Source: Streptomyces marinisediminis (GTDB lineage: Bacteria; Actinomycetota; Actinomycetes; Streptomycetales; Streptomycetaceae). Taken from it: a stretch of 64,000 nt of DNA. The stretch is taken from the NCBI RefSeq assembly GCF_026262575.1, contig NZ_JAPKFL010000026.1, positions 17,905 through 81,904 on the forward strand, written 5' to 3'. A program made the position numbers and the translations under genes. How positions within the stretch are numbered: the first letter of the stretch is position 1; every line of letters begins with the position of its first letter. This document shows positions 8,770-16,671 of the stretch, one piece after another. The notes under the pieces were generated by a model. That model did no database searches and had not been told where the DNA came from. It was given only the letters and a program-made list of their open reading frames with translations.

Positions 8770-9996
8770 ATGGGCCGGGTGGCCGCTTCAGAATCACCCG
8801 ACACGCCGACCGCCCCTGCGGGGGAGACCGCCGCCTTCCAGGCCCTGCTGACCGAGGAGGGGGCGCGGCTGCTCGCCGAGCTGCGCGACCACGACCCGGC
8901 CGACGAGCTCGCCCTGGCCACCCGGCTGCGGCGCGACCACTCCCCCGCGCTGGTCTCCGCCGCGCTGGGCCAGGCCCGGCTGCGCCAGCGCGCGGCGGCC
9001 AAGTTCGGCGCGTCGGACGCGGCCCGCATGTACTTCACCCCCGACGGCGTCGAGCAGGCGACGCGCTCGGCCGTGGCCGCGTACCGGGCCCGGCGGCTGG
9101 CGGAGCTGGGCGTGCGGCGGGTGGCCGACCTGTGCTGCGGCATCGGCGGGGACGCGATCGAACTGGCCCGCGCCGGGATCGAGGTGCTCGCGGTGGACCG
9201 CTCGCCGCTGACCTGCGCCGTGCTGCGGGCCAACGCGGACGCGCTCGGGCTCGCCGACCGCGTGCGGGTGCGCTGCGCCGACGTCACCGAGGTGGACGTC
9301 GGCGGCTTCGACGCCGTCTTCGCGGACCCCGCCCGGCGCGGCGGGCGCGGGCGGGTGTTCGACCCGGAGGCGTACTCCCCGCCGCTGTCCTGGGCGCTCC
9401 GGGCGGCGCGCCGGGTGCCGCACGCGGCGCTCAAGCTGGCGCCGGGCGTGCCGCACGAGGCGCTGCCCGCCGACGCCGAGGCGGAGTGGATCTCGGTGGG
9501 CGGCGAGGTGAAGGAGGCCGTGCTGTGGTTCGGCTCCGGCGCGGGCGGAGCCGTCCGCGCGACGCTGCTGCCCGGCGGGCACTCGCTGGTGTCCGAGCCG
9601 CTGCCCGCGCCGCCGGTGGGCCCGGTCGGGCGGTACCTGTACGAGCCGGACGGCGCGGTGATCCGCGCCCACCTCGTCGCCCAGGTGGCGCAGCGGCTGG
9701 ACGGGCGGCTGGTGGACGCGACGATCGCCTACGTCACCGCCGACGCGCTGCGGCCGACGCCGTACGCGCGGGCCTACGAGGTGACCGACGTGCTGCCCTT
9801 CCACCTCAAGCGGCTGCGGGCGCTGCTGCGCGAGCGCGGCGTGGGCACGCTGACGGTCAAGAAGCGCGGCTCGGCCGTCGACCCCGAGGACCTGCGCCGC
9901 CGCATGCGCCTGGCCGGGCCCGCCGTCGCGACGGTCTTCCTCACCCGCGTCCAGGGCGCCCCCACCATGCTCCTGGCCGCCCCGGTGGCCGCCTGA
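8770..9996 (+). CDS. THUMP-like domain class I SAM-dependent methyltransferase
   Basis: 408 residues from ATG 8770; a GTG at 8779 is an alternative start. A helical N-terminal part (about 15-90) precedes a Rossmann methyltransferase core with motif I VADLCCGIGGDAIELA (about 118-133), an acidic ribose-binding residue in VLAVDRS and a substrate-site-like FADPARRGG (about 186-194). The C-terminal part (about 320-400; LTVKKRGSAVDPEDLRRRM) resembles the THUMP-like module common in this actinobacterial family. It is probably an RNA-modifying enzyme, but its substrate is not established. Divergent from the deacetylase gene. Confidence 0.82.
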   Translation: MGRVAASESPDTPTAPAGETAAFQALLTEEGARLLAELRDHDPADELALATRLRRDHSPALVSAALGQARLRQRAAAKFGASDAARMYFTPDGVEQATRSAVAAYRARRLAELGVRRVADLCCGIGGDAIELARAGIEVLAVDRSPLTCAVLRANADALGLADRVRVRCADVTEVDVGGFDAVFADPARRGGRGRVFDPEAYSPPLSWALRAARRVPHAALKLAPGVPHEALPADAEAEWISVGGEVKEAVLWFGSGAGGAVRATLLPGGHSLVSEPLPAPPVGPVGRYLYEPDGAVIRAHLVAQVAQRLDGRLVDATIAYVTADALRPTPYARAYEVTDVLPFHLKRLRALLRERGVGTLTVKKRGSAVDPEDLRRRMRLAGPAVATVFLTRVQGAPTMLLAAPVAA

Positions 9997-10113
9997 CCCG
10001 GCCGCGCCGGGCGGCGGGAGCGGGCCGGACAGCGGGCCCCGTGTGGCGGGGACGGGCGCGGGGGCGGAAGGTGGATGCGGTACCCGCAAGCGCGACGGAT
10101 GTGAGGTGGGAGC

Positions 10114-10902
10114 GTGCCGGAGGACACGGGAGCCGTGCACGGCGCACCGTGCTGGGTGAGCCTCATGACGCACGACCTGGCCGCCGCCCAGGAGTTCTAC
10201 ACCAAGGCGCTGGGCTGGACGTTCCGCCCCGGGTTCCGCCGCGAGGAGCAGGGGTACCACCTGGCGCTGACCGAGGGCACACCGGTCGCCGGCATGGGGA
10301 TGACGGCCCGCACGCAGGGGTTCGCCCCCGCGTGGACGGCGTACTTCCGCGTGGCCGACGCCAACGCGATGGCCGGCCGCATCCGGGAGCACGGCGGCAC
10401 GGTGGCGGTGGGTCCGATGGCGTTCGGCACCGGCCGCGTCGCCTGGGCCGCCGACCGGCAGGACGCCCGGTTCGGCGTGTGGGAGGGCGAGCCGGTGCCC
10501 GGCTGGCGGATGCGGCGCCGGCACGGCGCCCCTGCCCGGCTGCAACTGCACACCGGCGACGCCTTCGGCGCCGCGATGTTCTACGGCGCCGTCTTCTCCT
10601 GGGACCAGCACGCGCCCGACCGCGTGAGCGTGCGCTTCGAGGCGGACCACGTCGTGCTGTGGGTGGACGGCCACCACGCGGCCGACCTGTGGGGCGGCGC
10701 GGTGGACAGCGCCCCCGACCCGACGATCCGGCCGCAGTGGCGCGTGTACTTCTGCGTGGACGACGTGGACGCGGTCGCCGAGCGGGTGGCGAGCGCGGGC
10801 GGCGGCGTCGTGCGCGAGCCGCACGCCTCGCACTTCGGCCGCGTCGCCGGGCTGCGGGACCCGGAGGGCGCCCTGTTCCACATCACCTCCGAGGGCGGCT
10901 GA
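10114..10902 (+). CDS. Two-domain VOC (glyoxalase/bleomycin-resistance fold) protein
   Basis: 262 residues from GTG 10114. Two VOC modules: the first about 10-125 (GAPCWVSLMTHDLAAAQEFYTKALGW), the second about 135-260, ending GLRDPEGALFHI. In this superfamily paired beta-alpha-beta-beta-beta units enclose a metal or ligand site; members include hydroxylases, dioxygenases and binding proteins. Two-domain Streptomyces members of this kind are often named hydroxylase or PhnB-like without direct proof. It is followed after 13 bases by a convergent small gene at the end of the tsaD operon. Confidence 0.85.
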   Translation: MPEDTGAVHGAPCWVSLMTHDLAAAQEFYTKALGWTFRPGFRREEQGYHLALTEGTPVAGMGMTARTQGFAPAWTAYFRVADANAMAGRIREHGGTVAVGPMAFGTGRVAWAADRQDARFGVWEGEPVPGWRMRRRHGAPARLQLHTGDAFGAAMFYGAVFSWDQHAPDRVSVRFEADHVVLWVDGHHAADLWGGAVDSAPDPTIRPQWRVYFCVDDVDAVAERVASAGGGVVREPHASHFGRVAGLRDPEGALFHITSEGG

Positions 10903-10915
10903 GGGCACCCGCGCC

Positions 10916-11164
10916 TCAGGACTCCACCTGCCGGAAGCGCCAGCGGTGGACGGGGCGGTGCAGCAGCTCGGCGGGCGGGTCGGGCAGCTCGACGGGCGCG
11001 GCGGCGTCGTCCCAGTGGGTGACGACCAGGACGCGGTCGGCGGCGGCGGTGTAGGTGTCGCGGCGGGCGGGGGCCGGGGCGAGCGGCTGGGCGCGCACCC
11101 AGGCCAGCAGCTCGGGCCCGCGCCCGTCGGCGGCGCGGGCCTCCCACATCAGGGCGGTCGTCAT
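10916..11164 (-). CDS. Conserved small protein at the end of the tsaB-rimI-tsaD operon
   Basis: 82 residues (MTTALMWEARAADGRG, ending HRPVHRWRFRQVES). Its ATG overlaps the tsaD stop by four bases (ATGA), so translation is coupled. I do not recognise a named family. The pattern of alternating strands with RVLVVTHWDD is reminiscent of a dimeric alpha-beta barrel monooxygenase-like fold, but this is weak. No signal peptide or membrane segment. Confidence 0.8.
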   Translation of the reverse strand: MTTALMWEARAADGRGPELLAWVRAQPLAPAPARRDTYTAAADRVLVVTHWDDAAAPVELPDPPAELLHRPVHRWRFRQVES

Positions 11165-12366
11165 GCGTCGTAGAGGTTCTTCCGGCTCAGTTCGTGCACG
11201 TGGTCATGGTCATGGCCGTGCCCCCGGTGCCCCCGGTGCCCCTGGTTCCCGTGCCCGGGGCGCCCGGCGCCGGACGGCGGGCCGTGGTGCCCGGCGGCGG
11301 AGGCGGCCGGGACGTGGGGCTCGGTGACGGGCAGCGAGGAGTCGGCCGGCAGGTCCCAGCCGGAGGCGGGACGGCCGCGGGCGACCATCTCCGCGCCCAG
11401 CGCCGCGACCATCGCCCCGTTGTCGGTGCACAGCTTCGGCCGCGGCACGCGCAGCGTGAGCCCGGCGTCCGCGCAGCGCTCCTCGGCCATGGCGCGCAGC
11501 CGCGAGTTGGCCGCGACGCCCCCGCCGATCATCAGGTGCCCGACCCCCTCGTCCTTGCAGGCCCGGATCGCCTTGCGGGTCAGCACGTCGGTGACGGCCT
11601 CCTGGAAGGAGGCGGCCACGTCCGCCACCGGCACCTCCTCGCCCGCCCGGCGCCGCGCCTCGATCCAGCGGGCGACGGCGGTCTTCAGGCCGGAGAAGGA
11701 GAAGTCGTAGGGCGCGTCGCGCGGGCCGGTCAGGCCGCGCGGGAAGGCGATCGCCGCCGGGTCGCCCTCGCGGGCGTACCGGTCGATGACCGGACCGCCG
11801 GGGAAGCCCAGGCCCAGCACCCGGGCCACCTTGTCGAACGCCTCGCCGGCCGCGTCGTCGATCGTGGCGCCCAGCGGCCGCACGTCGGTGGTGATGTCGG
11901 GGGCGAGCAGCAGGGAGGAGTGCCCGCCGCTGACGAGCAGGGCCATCGTCGGCTCGGGCAGCGCGCCGTGTTCGAGCTGGTCGACGCAGATGTGCGAGGC
12001 CAGGTGGTTGACCCCGTACAGCGGCTTGCCGAGCGCGTACGCGTACGCCTTGGCCGCCGAGACGCCGACGAGCAGCGCGCCGGCGAGGCCGGGGCCGGCG
12101 GTGACCGCGACGCCGTCGAGGTCGGCGGCGGTGACCCCGGCCTCCTCCAGCGCCCGCCGGATGGTGGGGACCATGGCCTCCAGGTGGGCGCGGCTGGCGA
12201 TCTCGGGGACCACGCCGCCGTAGCGGGCGTGGTCGTCGACGCTGGAGGCGACGGCGTCGGCCAGCAGGGTGTGGCCGCGCACGACGCCGACGCCGGTCTC
12301 GTCGCACGAGGTCTCGATGCCCAGCACGAGCGGCTCGTGGGTCCGCGAGGAGATCAGGGTTGCCAT
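11161..12366 (-). CDS. tsaD: tRNA N6-threonylcarbamoyltransferase subunit TsaD
   Basis: 401 residues. TsaD (Kae1/Gcp family, ASKHA fold) transfers threonylcarbamoyl to A37 of tRNAs reading ANN codons, together with TsaB and TsaE, both encoded nearby. Signatures: LGIETSCDETGVGVV at about 15-29, the metal histidines in VPEIASRAHLEAM, a SGGHSSL segment and the nucleotide-site MIGGGVAANSRLR. The family is usually about 340-370 residues. The extra length is a C-terminal tail rich in His, Gly and Arg (about 370-395, HRGHRGHGHDHDHVHELS) that looks like a metal-binding tag. The stop overlaps the next gene's start, and rimI lies 6 bases upstream. Confidence 0.95.
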   Translation of the reverse strand: MATLISSRTHEPLVLGIETSCDETGVGVVRGHTLLADAVASSVDDHARYGGVVPEIASRAHLEAMVPTIRRALEEAGVTAADLDGVAVTAGPGLAGALLVGVSAAKAYAYALGKPLYGVNHLASHICVDQLEHGALPEPTMALLVSGGHSSLLLAPDITTDVRPLGATIDDAAGEAFDKVARVLGLGFPGGPVIDRYAREGDPAAIAFPRGLTGPRDAPYDFSFSGLKTAVARWIEARRRAGEEVPVADVAASFQEAVTDVLTRKAIRACKDEGVGHLMIGGGVAANSRLRAMAEERCADAGLTLRVPRPKLCTDNGAMVAALGAEMVARGRPASGWDLPADSSLPVTEPHVPAASAAGHHGPPSGAGRPGHGNQGHRGHRGHGHDHDHVHELSRKNLYDA

Positions 12367-12372
12367 CGGTGG

Positions 12373-12915
12373 TCAGTTCCTAGCTCGGTCGGAGGGGTGG
12401 TGCACGGGGGCGCCGGTGTGCTCGCGGCGCATGACCAGCGCGTCGACGTTGCCGGGCTGGTAGTAGCCGCGGCGCAGGCCCACGGGGGCGAAGCCGAACC
12501 GCTCGTACAGGCGCTGGGCACGCGGGTTGTCCACCCGCACCTCCAGCAGCACCTGGTGGCACTCGAAGGCGGTGGCGGCGGTGAGCAGGTCGGTCAGCAG
12601 GCGGGAGCCGAGGCCGGTGCCCTGGTGCTCGGGGGCGGCGGCGATGGTCTGCACGTCCGCGGTGCCGTCCGCGGCGGCGGCCAGGCCCGCGTAGCCCGCG
12701 ACGGCGCCGCCCGCCTCGGCCACGGTGTAGTGCCGGGTGGCGGCGGGGCCGCGCGCGTGGGCCAGCTCGGACCAGAACATCCCGGCCGACCAGGCGTCCT
12801 CGGGGAACAGCCGGTGTTCCAGCGCGAGCACGGGCTCGATGTCCCACCAGCGCATCCGCCGCAGCGTGACGCCGCCGGGCGCGCCCGGCGGCACGGACCC
12901 CCCGGGCGCGCTCAC
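12373..12915 (-). CDS. rimI: Ribosomal protein S18-alanine N-acetyltransferase RimI
   Basis: 180 residues. GNAT fold: acetyl-CoA-binding motif A is in TIAAAPEHQGTGLGSRLL (about 95-112), and motif B with the C-terminal RVDNPRAQRLYERFGF is typical of RimI. RimI acetylates the N-terminus of ribosomal protein S18 and perhaps other proteins, and commonly sits between tsaB and tsaD, as here. Its start overlaps the tsaB stop by four bases. The first 15 residues (Pro/Gly-rich) may not be conserved; a start nearer VTLRRMRWWDIE is possible. Confidence 0.93.
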   Translation of the reverse strand: MSAPGGSVPPGAPGGVTLRRMRWWDIEPVLALEHRLFPEDAWSAGMFWSELAHARGPAATRHYTVAEAGGAVAGYAGLAAAADGTADVQTIAAAPEHQGTGLGSRLLTDLLTAATAFECHQVLLEVRVDNPRAQRLYERFGFAPVGLRRGYYQPGNVDALVMRREHTGAPVHHPSDRARN

Positions 12916-13604
12916 CGCTCGCCGACCGCCTGCCGCGGGGTGACGGCCTTGTACCCGGCGGGGACCTTGGCGTCCGGCCGCCGCAGGTACAGGGGCCGCG
13001 GCGGGAGCAGCTCCTGCCCGGCGGCCAGCCGCTCGGCCGCCAGCGCCGCCAGCGCGCCCGCGGCGACGTGCTGCGGACCGTCAACGCGGAGCCCGGTGAA
13101 CGTCCGCGGGTACAGGGCCGCCCCGGCGCCGACGGCCGGGACGCCGGCGACCCGCTCGGCGAGGTCGGCCGGGCGGTCCACCGCGGGCTCGCCCTCGCGC
13201 GTGCGGCCGTCGGCGGCGTAACGGGCCCAGTAGACCTCCTTGCGCCGGGCGTCCGTGGCGACGACGAACGGCGCGCCGGCCGGCCCCGCGCGCCCGGCCG
13301 CGTAGGCGATGCCGTCGAGCGTGCACAGCCCGTGCACCGGGACGCCGAGCGCGGCCGCGAAGCCCGCCGCCGTCACCAGGCCGACGCGCAGGCCGGTGTA
13401 GGGGCCGGGGCCGACGCCGACGACGACGGCTGTGACGTCGGCCAGCGCGCACCCCGCCTCGGCCAGCGTCGCGTCGACGGACGGCAGCAGCAGCTCCCCG
13501 TGGCGGCGGGCGTCGACCTGGTCGCGGGAGGCCAGCACCCGCTCCCCGTCGTACAGGGCGACGGTGACGGCGGGCGTGGCGGTGTCAAGAGCGAGCAACA
13601 GCAC
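12912..13604 (-). CDS. tsaB: tRNA threonylcarbamoyladenosine biosynthesis protein TsaB
   Basis: 230 residues starting MLLLALDTATPAVTVAL. TsaB is a degenerate ASKHA protein that forms a heterodimer with TsaD and scaffolds t6A synthesis. Hallmarks: the N-terminal LALDTATPAVTVALYD, HGELLLPSVDATL and the VGVGPGPYTGLRVGL loop (about 62-76). It is the first gene of the tsaB-rimI-tsaD-small gene operon, with ATGA and near-zero junctions. Divergent from the membrane protein gene at 13719. Confidence 0.95.
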   Translation of the reverse strand: MLLLALDTATPAVTVALYDGERVLASRDQVDARRHGELLLPSVDATLAEAGCALADVTAVVVGVGPGPYTGLRVGLVTAAGFAAALGVPVHGLCTLDGIAYAAGRAGPAGAPFVVATDARRKEVYWARYAADGRTREGEPAVDRPADLAERVAGVPAVGAGAALYPRTFTGLRVDGPQHVAAGALAALAAERLAAGQELLPPRPLYLRRPDAKVPAGYKAVTPRQAVGER

Positions 13605-13718
13605 GGAGCTAGCCTACGGCGCGCGCGGGCGGGCACCGTCCCGCGTGCGCGGGCGGGCCCGGGCCGCCCTGCTACCGTCGGTGTGAAGATCGGCCGGCAG
13701 CATCGAGGGGTGAACCCG

Positions 13719-14285
13719 GTGGCACGCAGCAGTGCGGGGACGTTCGTGGCCGGGCTGACCGCCGCGGCGCTGGCCGTCGTCGGTTTCCTCGCCTACCAGG
13801 CCGCCGCCGCCCACGAGCGCGCGGGCGAGGCGGCGAAGAAGCCCGCCGCCTCCGCCTCCCAGCGGCCCGAGGCCGACACGGTGACGGCGGACCCCGAGGC
13901 GCTGCCCGAGGAGTCCGGCTCCGGGCGGCGCGTGGTGTACGCGCTGGAGGCCGACCGCGTGTGGCTGGTGGCCGAAGACGGCTCGGTGGAGCGCACCTAC
14001 CCGGTGGAGCCGGGCACGCTCGACCCGGTGCCGGGCCACTACACGGTGACCTCCCGGGACGGCGCGGTGACCGGCACGGACGGGGTCCCGGTGGAGCACG
14101 TGGTGCGGTTCGCCACGTTCGCGGGCACCGGGATCGGGTTCAGCGCGCCGCGCGAGGCCGACGCCGAGCCCGTGGCCTCACCCCCGCCGGGCCGGCAGAC
14201 GGGCGGCATCCGCGAGCGCCGGGAGGACGGGCGCGCGATGTGGGTGTTCGCGACGATCGGCACGCCGGTCGTCGTCGTCCCCTAG
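13719..14285 (+). CDS. Membrane-anchored protein of unknown function
   Basis: 188 residues from a GTG at 13719, preferred over GTGs at 13683 and 13710 because GAGGG lies 9 bases upstream. One N-terminal membrane segment (AGLTAAALAVVGFLAYQAAA, about residues 9-28) with a positively charged front is followed by an Ala/Pro/Glu linker and a globular part (about 70-188) containing RVWLVAEDGSVERTYPVEPGTLDPVPGHYTV-like strands. That segment resembles secreted proteins with an L,D-transpeptidase-like beta fold (cargo strand motif), but the catalytic HGTxxP and SHGC motifs are missing, so I do not claim the enzyme. Function unknown. A 23-bp tandem repeat begins in its stop codon. Confidence 0.75.
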   Translation: MARSSAGTFVAGLTAAALAVVGFLAYQAAAAHERAGEAAKKPAASASQRPEADTVTADPEALPEESGSGRRVVYALEADRVWLVAEDGSVERTYPVEPGTLDPVPGHYTVTSRDGAVTGTDGVPVEHVVRFATFAGTGIGFSAPREADAEPVASPPPGRQTGGIRERREDGRAMWVFATIGTPVVVVP

Positions 14286-14348
14286 CCGCCCGGCACGGCG
14301 TCTCCCGGCCGCCCGGCACGGCGTCTCCCGGCCGCCCGGCACGGCGTC
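14285..14348. repeat. 23-bp tandem repeat, 2.8 copies
   Basis: The unit GCCGCCCGGCACGGCGTCT plus CCCG occurs at 14285-14307 and 14308-14330 identically, then 18 bases of a third copy. It begins at the last base of the membrane gene's stop and fills the gap between two convergent genes. Confidence 0.9.
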
Positions 14349-14383
14349 CGCGCGCTCCGGGCGGGGCTGTGCCGCGGCGCGGC

Positions 14384-14521
14384 CTACGCGGCGTCCGCCT
14401 CCTCGCGCGGCTCGCACTCCGGGTGCCGGCCGGCGGGCTCCTCGGGCTCCGGTGGGCGGGAGACGGCTTCGGCGGCGGCGCAGGACGCCAGCAGCTCGCG
14501 GAACGCGGGTACCTCCTGCAT
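14384..14521 (-). CDS. Small protein of unknown function, 45 residues
   Basis: The ATG at 14521 has a good ribosome binding site (GAGGAGGG, 4 bases upstream). Sequence MQEVPAFRELLASCAAAEAV followed by a Pro/Glu-rich tail (SRPPEPEEPAG) ending in an acidic stretch. There is one helical segment and no membrane span. I do not recognise the family. A 14-base inverted repeat (TTAGGT-GT-ACCTAA) lies 20-33 bases before the start and may control it. Confidence 0.6.
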   Translation of the reverse strand: MQEVPAFRELLASCAAAEAVSRPPEPEEPAGRHPECEPREEADAA

Positions 14522-14540
14522 GGGACCCTCCTCAGCCAAC

Positions 14541-14554
14541 TTAGGTGTACCTAA
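14541..14554. promoter_or_regulatory. Iron-box-like inverted repeat upstream of the 45-residue gene
   Basis: TTAGGT, two bases, ACCTAA: both arms equal the outer arms of the DtxR/IdeR/DmdR iron box (TTAGGTTAGSCTAACCTAA), but the spacer is 2 rather than 7 bases. It is AT-rich against a very GC-rich background and close to a start codon. Confidence 0.45.
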
Positions 14555-15032
14555 CCCCCATGGGACCACGGGCCCGGCGCCCCACGCAAGGATTTCCCGA
14601 CACCTCGTCGGCACCCGTGCCCGCCGACCGGCGGCGCCGGGCGCGGGCCCGCGCGAACGGGGCCGGAAGCGGGACGTGCGGCCGGCGGGGTCCCCACCCG
14701 GCCGCACGTCGCGCACCCACGGTTCGCCGCCACACCCCGCGCACGCCGCCGGCGCACGGCGCTCCCCGCCGCCCACGGCGTCGGCACGCGCCCGCCCGCC
14801 GCCCGGCGGGCACCGCCGCGACGGCGAACCCGCCCTCGCCCGGGGGCCGCACGCGCCCGGCGCCACATCACCCGCACAGGTGACGCGCCCCCGCACGGCC
14901 GAGCGCCGCCCGCGCACACCGACCGCCGCCCGCGCGCGCCCACGCGCGCCCCACGCAGCGCGCGCACCACACCACCCGCGCGGGTGACGCGCCCCCGCGC
15001 GCACCGCCCCGCCCGCGCCGCCGGGGCGCGGG
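14555..15032. other. GC-rich non-coding stretch downstream of tsaE
   Basis: About 480 bases without a gene that I can support. Open frames exist on both strands but their translations are low-complexity Arg/Pro/Ala. The recognisable content is a duplicated 34-base element (14864-14897 and 14968-15001). Confidence 0.5.
14864..15001. repeat. Two copies of a 34-bp element with BldM-like palindromes
   Basis: Copies at 14864-14897 and 14968-15001 match at 30 of 34 positions and lie 104 bases apart. Each contains a 16-base palindrome, TCACCCGCACAGGTGA (14868-14883) and CCACCCGCGCGGGTGA (14972-14987), followed by CGCGCCCCCGC. Each palindrome differs from the BldM homodimer motif (TCACcCgnncGgGTGA, from memory) at one position. 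Confidence 0.7.
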
Positions 15033-15545
15033 TCAGGGAGCGACGGCCGACAGGTCGGCGTCGCGCCACCGGTCGCCGTAGGCCGTCAGTGTGACCACCC
15101 GGGCGTCCTCGGCACCGGGGTCCGCCACGGCACCGCCCAGCCCGCGGGCGATCACCACGTGCAGCCGGTCCTCGGTGAGTTCCTCCACGCGGCCCTCGCC
15201 CCATTCCACGGCGACGACGGACTCCGGCAGGGAGACGTCGAGGTCCAGGTCCTCCATCTCCTCCAGGCCGCCGTCCAGCCGGTAGGCGTCGACGTGCACC
15301 AGCGGCGGCCCCTCCGCCAGCGGCGGGTGCACGCGCGCGATGACGAACGTCGGCGAGGTGACGGCGCCGCGCACGCCCAGGCCGGCGCCCAGCCCGCGGG
15401 CCAGCGTCGTCTTGCCCGCGCCCAGCTCGCCGGTGAGCAGCACCAGGTCGCCGGCGCGCAGCAGGCCGGCGAGGCGGCGGCCCAGTTCGCGCATCTCCTC
15501 GGGCGTGCTGACCGTGATCCGGGTGGGGGTGGTGGCCGTCTGCAT
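15033..15545 (-). CDS. tsaE: tRNA threonylcarbamoyladenosine biosynthesis ATPase TsaE
   Basis: 170 residues. The P-loop TGELGAGKTTLARGL (about 38-52), SPTFVIARVH and a VEWGEGRVEEL segment identify TsaE, the ATPase that resets the TsaB-TsaD complex during t6A synthesis. The C-terminal 30 residues (GAVADPGAEDARVVTLTAYG) form the usual extra strand. It lies 10 bases after the alpha/beta hydrolase gene in the alr-hydrolase-tsaE operon, the usual actinobacterial order. Confidence 0.95.
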   Translation of the reverse strand: MQTATTPTRITVSTPEEMRELGRRLAGLLRAGDLVLLTGELGAGKTTLARGLGAGLGVRGAVTSPTFVIARVHPPLAEGPPLVHVDAYRLDGGLEEMEDLDLDVSLPESVVAVEWGEGRVEELTEDRLHVVIARGLGGAVADPGAEDARVVTLTAYGDRWRDADLSAVAP

Positions 15546-15555
15546 GGCCCCGATG

Positions 15556-16671
15556 TTAGGCGCGCGCGGCCCCTGCCCGGGACAGCAGGCGGTCCACCAG
15601 GGCGGTCAGCTCCCCGGGTCGCTCCAGCATCAGCAGGTGGCCGGTCTCGGGCAGCACGTGCAGCTCGGCCCCGGGCAGTTCGGCCGCGATCGCCTCGCTG
15701 TGCCGGTGCGGGGTGAGCTGGTCGCGCGCCCCGGTGACGACGAGGTTCGCGCAGGAGCCGAACGCCGCCAGGGCCGCCGTCTGCTCGTGCGCGGTGAACG
15801 CGGGGTAGAACTCGGCGACGACGTCGATGGGCGTGCCCTCGATCAGCCGCTCGGCGAACCGGGCGACGGCCGGGTCCACCGCGCGGGGCGCGCCGAAGGA
15901 GTAGTGCCGCACCAGCCCGGCCAGCAGGTCGGCCCCCGCCGCGCGGCCGCGCTCCACCAGGGCGCTGTGGGCGCTCAGCACGCCGAGCACGCCGGGCAGC
16001 ACGCGGCGCACGGCCCGCACCCCGGCGGCGGGCAGCCCGTAGGTGACGTCGGTCAGGCGGCCCGGGGAGGTGCTGACGAAGGCGGCGCCGACCACGTGTT
16101 CGCGCACCCAGTCGGGGTATTGCGCCGCGAGCGCCATCATCGTCATTCCGCCCATCGAGTGACCGACGAGCACCACGGGGTGCCCGGCGGGCACGGCGGC
16201 CTCCAGCACGGCCTTCAGGTCCCGCCCGAGCCGCTCGATCCCGGCGGGCGCCGGCGCCTGCGCCCCGGGCGGGCGGCTGCGCTCGGAGCGGCCGTGGCCG
16301 CGCTGGTCCCAGTAGACGGCGCGGACGGTGCCGCGCTCGCGCAGCGCGGCACGCTGGAAGTGCCAGGAGTCCTGGGTGAGACAGTAGCCGTGGCTGAAGA
16401 CGACGGTCGGACCCGAGCCGCCCGCCGCCCCGGGCGCGTCGACCTCGTAGGCCAGCCGCGTCCCGTCCTCGGCGACGGCGGTGCCCGGCGTCCCGCGCAG
16501 GGTGCCGAAGGGCCCGGCGGCGTCCAGCGAGAGGCGGGCCCGGCGGCGCACGGCGCGGTGGACCGTCAGCCGTTCGACGGCCACCCCCGCGGCGACGGCG
16601 CCCAGCGCGGCGCCCGCGATGCCCGCGCGGCGCGCCCAGCCCCCCGGCCAGCCCCCCGGCCCGGTGCTCAC
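15556..16671 (-). CDS. Alpha/beta hydrolase, membrane-anchored
   Basis: 371 residues from a GTG at 16671 that overlaps the alr stop by four bases (GTGA). An N-terminal hydrophobic stretch (IAGAALGAVAAGVAVE, about 14-29) suggests membrane anchoring. The hydrolase core starts near residue 60: oxyanion segment FSHGYCLTQDSW, nucleophile elbow GHSMGGM (Ser about 181), acid in VTGARDQLTP and His in PETGHLLMLE near the C-terminus. The substrate is unknown; similar proteins are called esterases or lipases. It is always found between alr and tsaE in Streptomyces-like genomes, which suggests a housekeeping role. Confidence 0.9.
   Translation of the reverse strand: MSTGPGGWPGGWARRAGIAGAALGAVAAGVAVERLTVHRAVRRRARLSLDAAGPFGTLRGTPGTAVAEDGTRLAYEVDAPGAAGGSGPTVVFSHGYCLTQDSWHFQRAALRERGTVRAVYWDQRGHGRSERSRPPGAQAPAPAGIERLGRDLKAVLEAAVPAGHPVVLVGHSMGGMTMMALAAQYPDWVREHVVGAAFVSTSPGRLTDVTYGLPAAGVRAVRRVLPGVLGVLSAHSALVERGRAAGADLLAGLVRHYSFGAPRAVDPAVARFAERLIEGTPIDVVAEFYPAFTAHEQTAALAAFGSCANLVVTGARDQLTPHRHSEAIAAELPGAELHVLPETGHLLMLERPGELTALVDRLLSRAGAARA

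Noticed and set aside
13683..13718. Earlier GTG starts (13683, 13710) for the membrane protein
   Set aside because: GAGGG lies too close to 13710 and no ribosome binding site precedes 13683; 13719 has correct spacing.
13719..14285. L,D-transpeptidase
   Set aside because: The beta-strand pattern is similar, but the catalytic HGTxxP and SHGCxR motifs are absent.
14285..14348. CRISPR-like array
   Set aside because: Repeats are directly adjacent with no spacers, only 2.8 copies, and no cas genes nearby.
14541..14554. A true DtxR/IdeR box
   Set aside because: The spacer between arms is 2 bases, not 7, so I list it only as iron-box-like.
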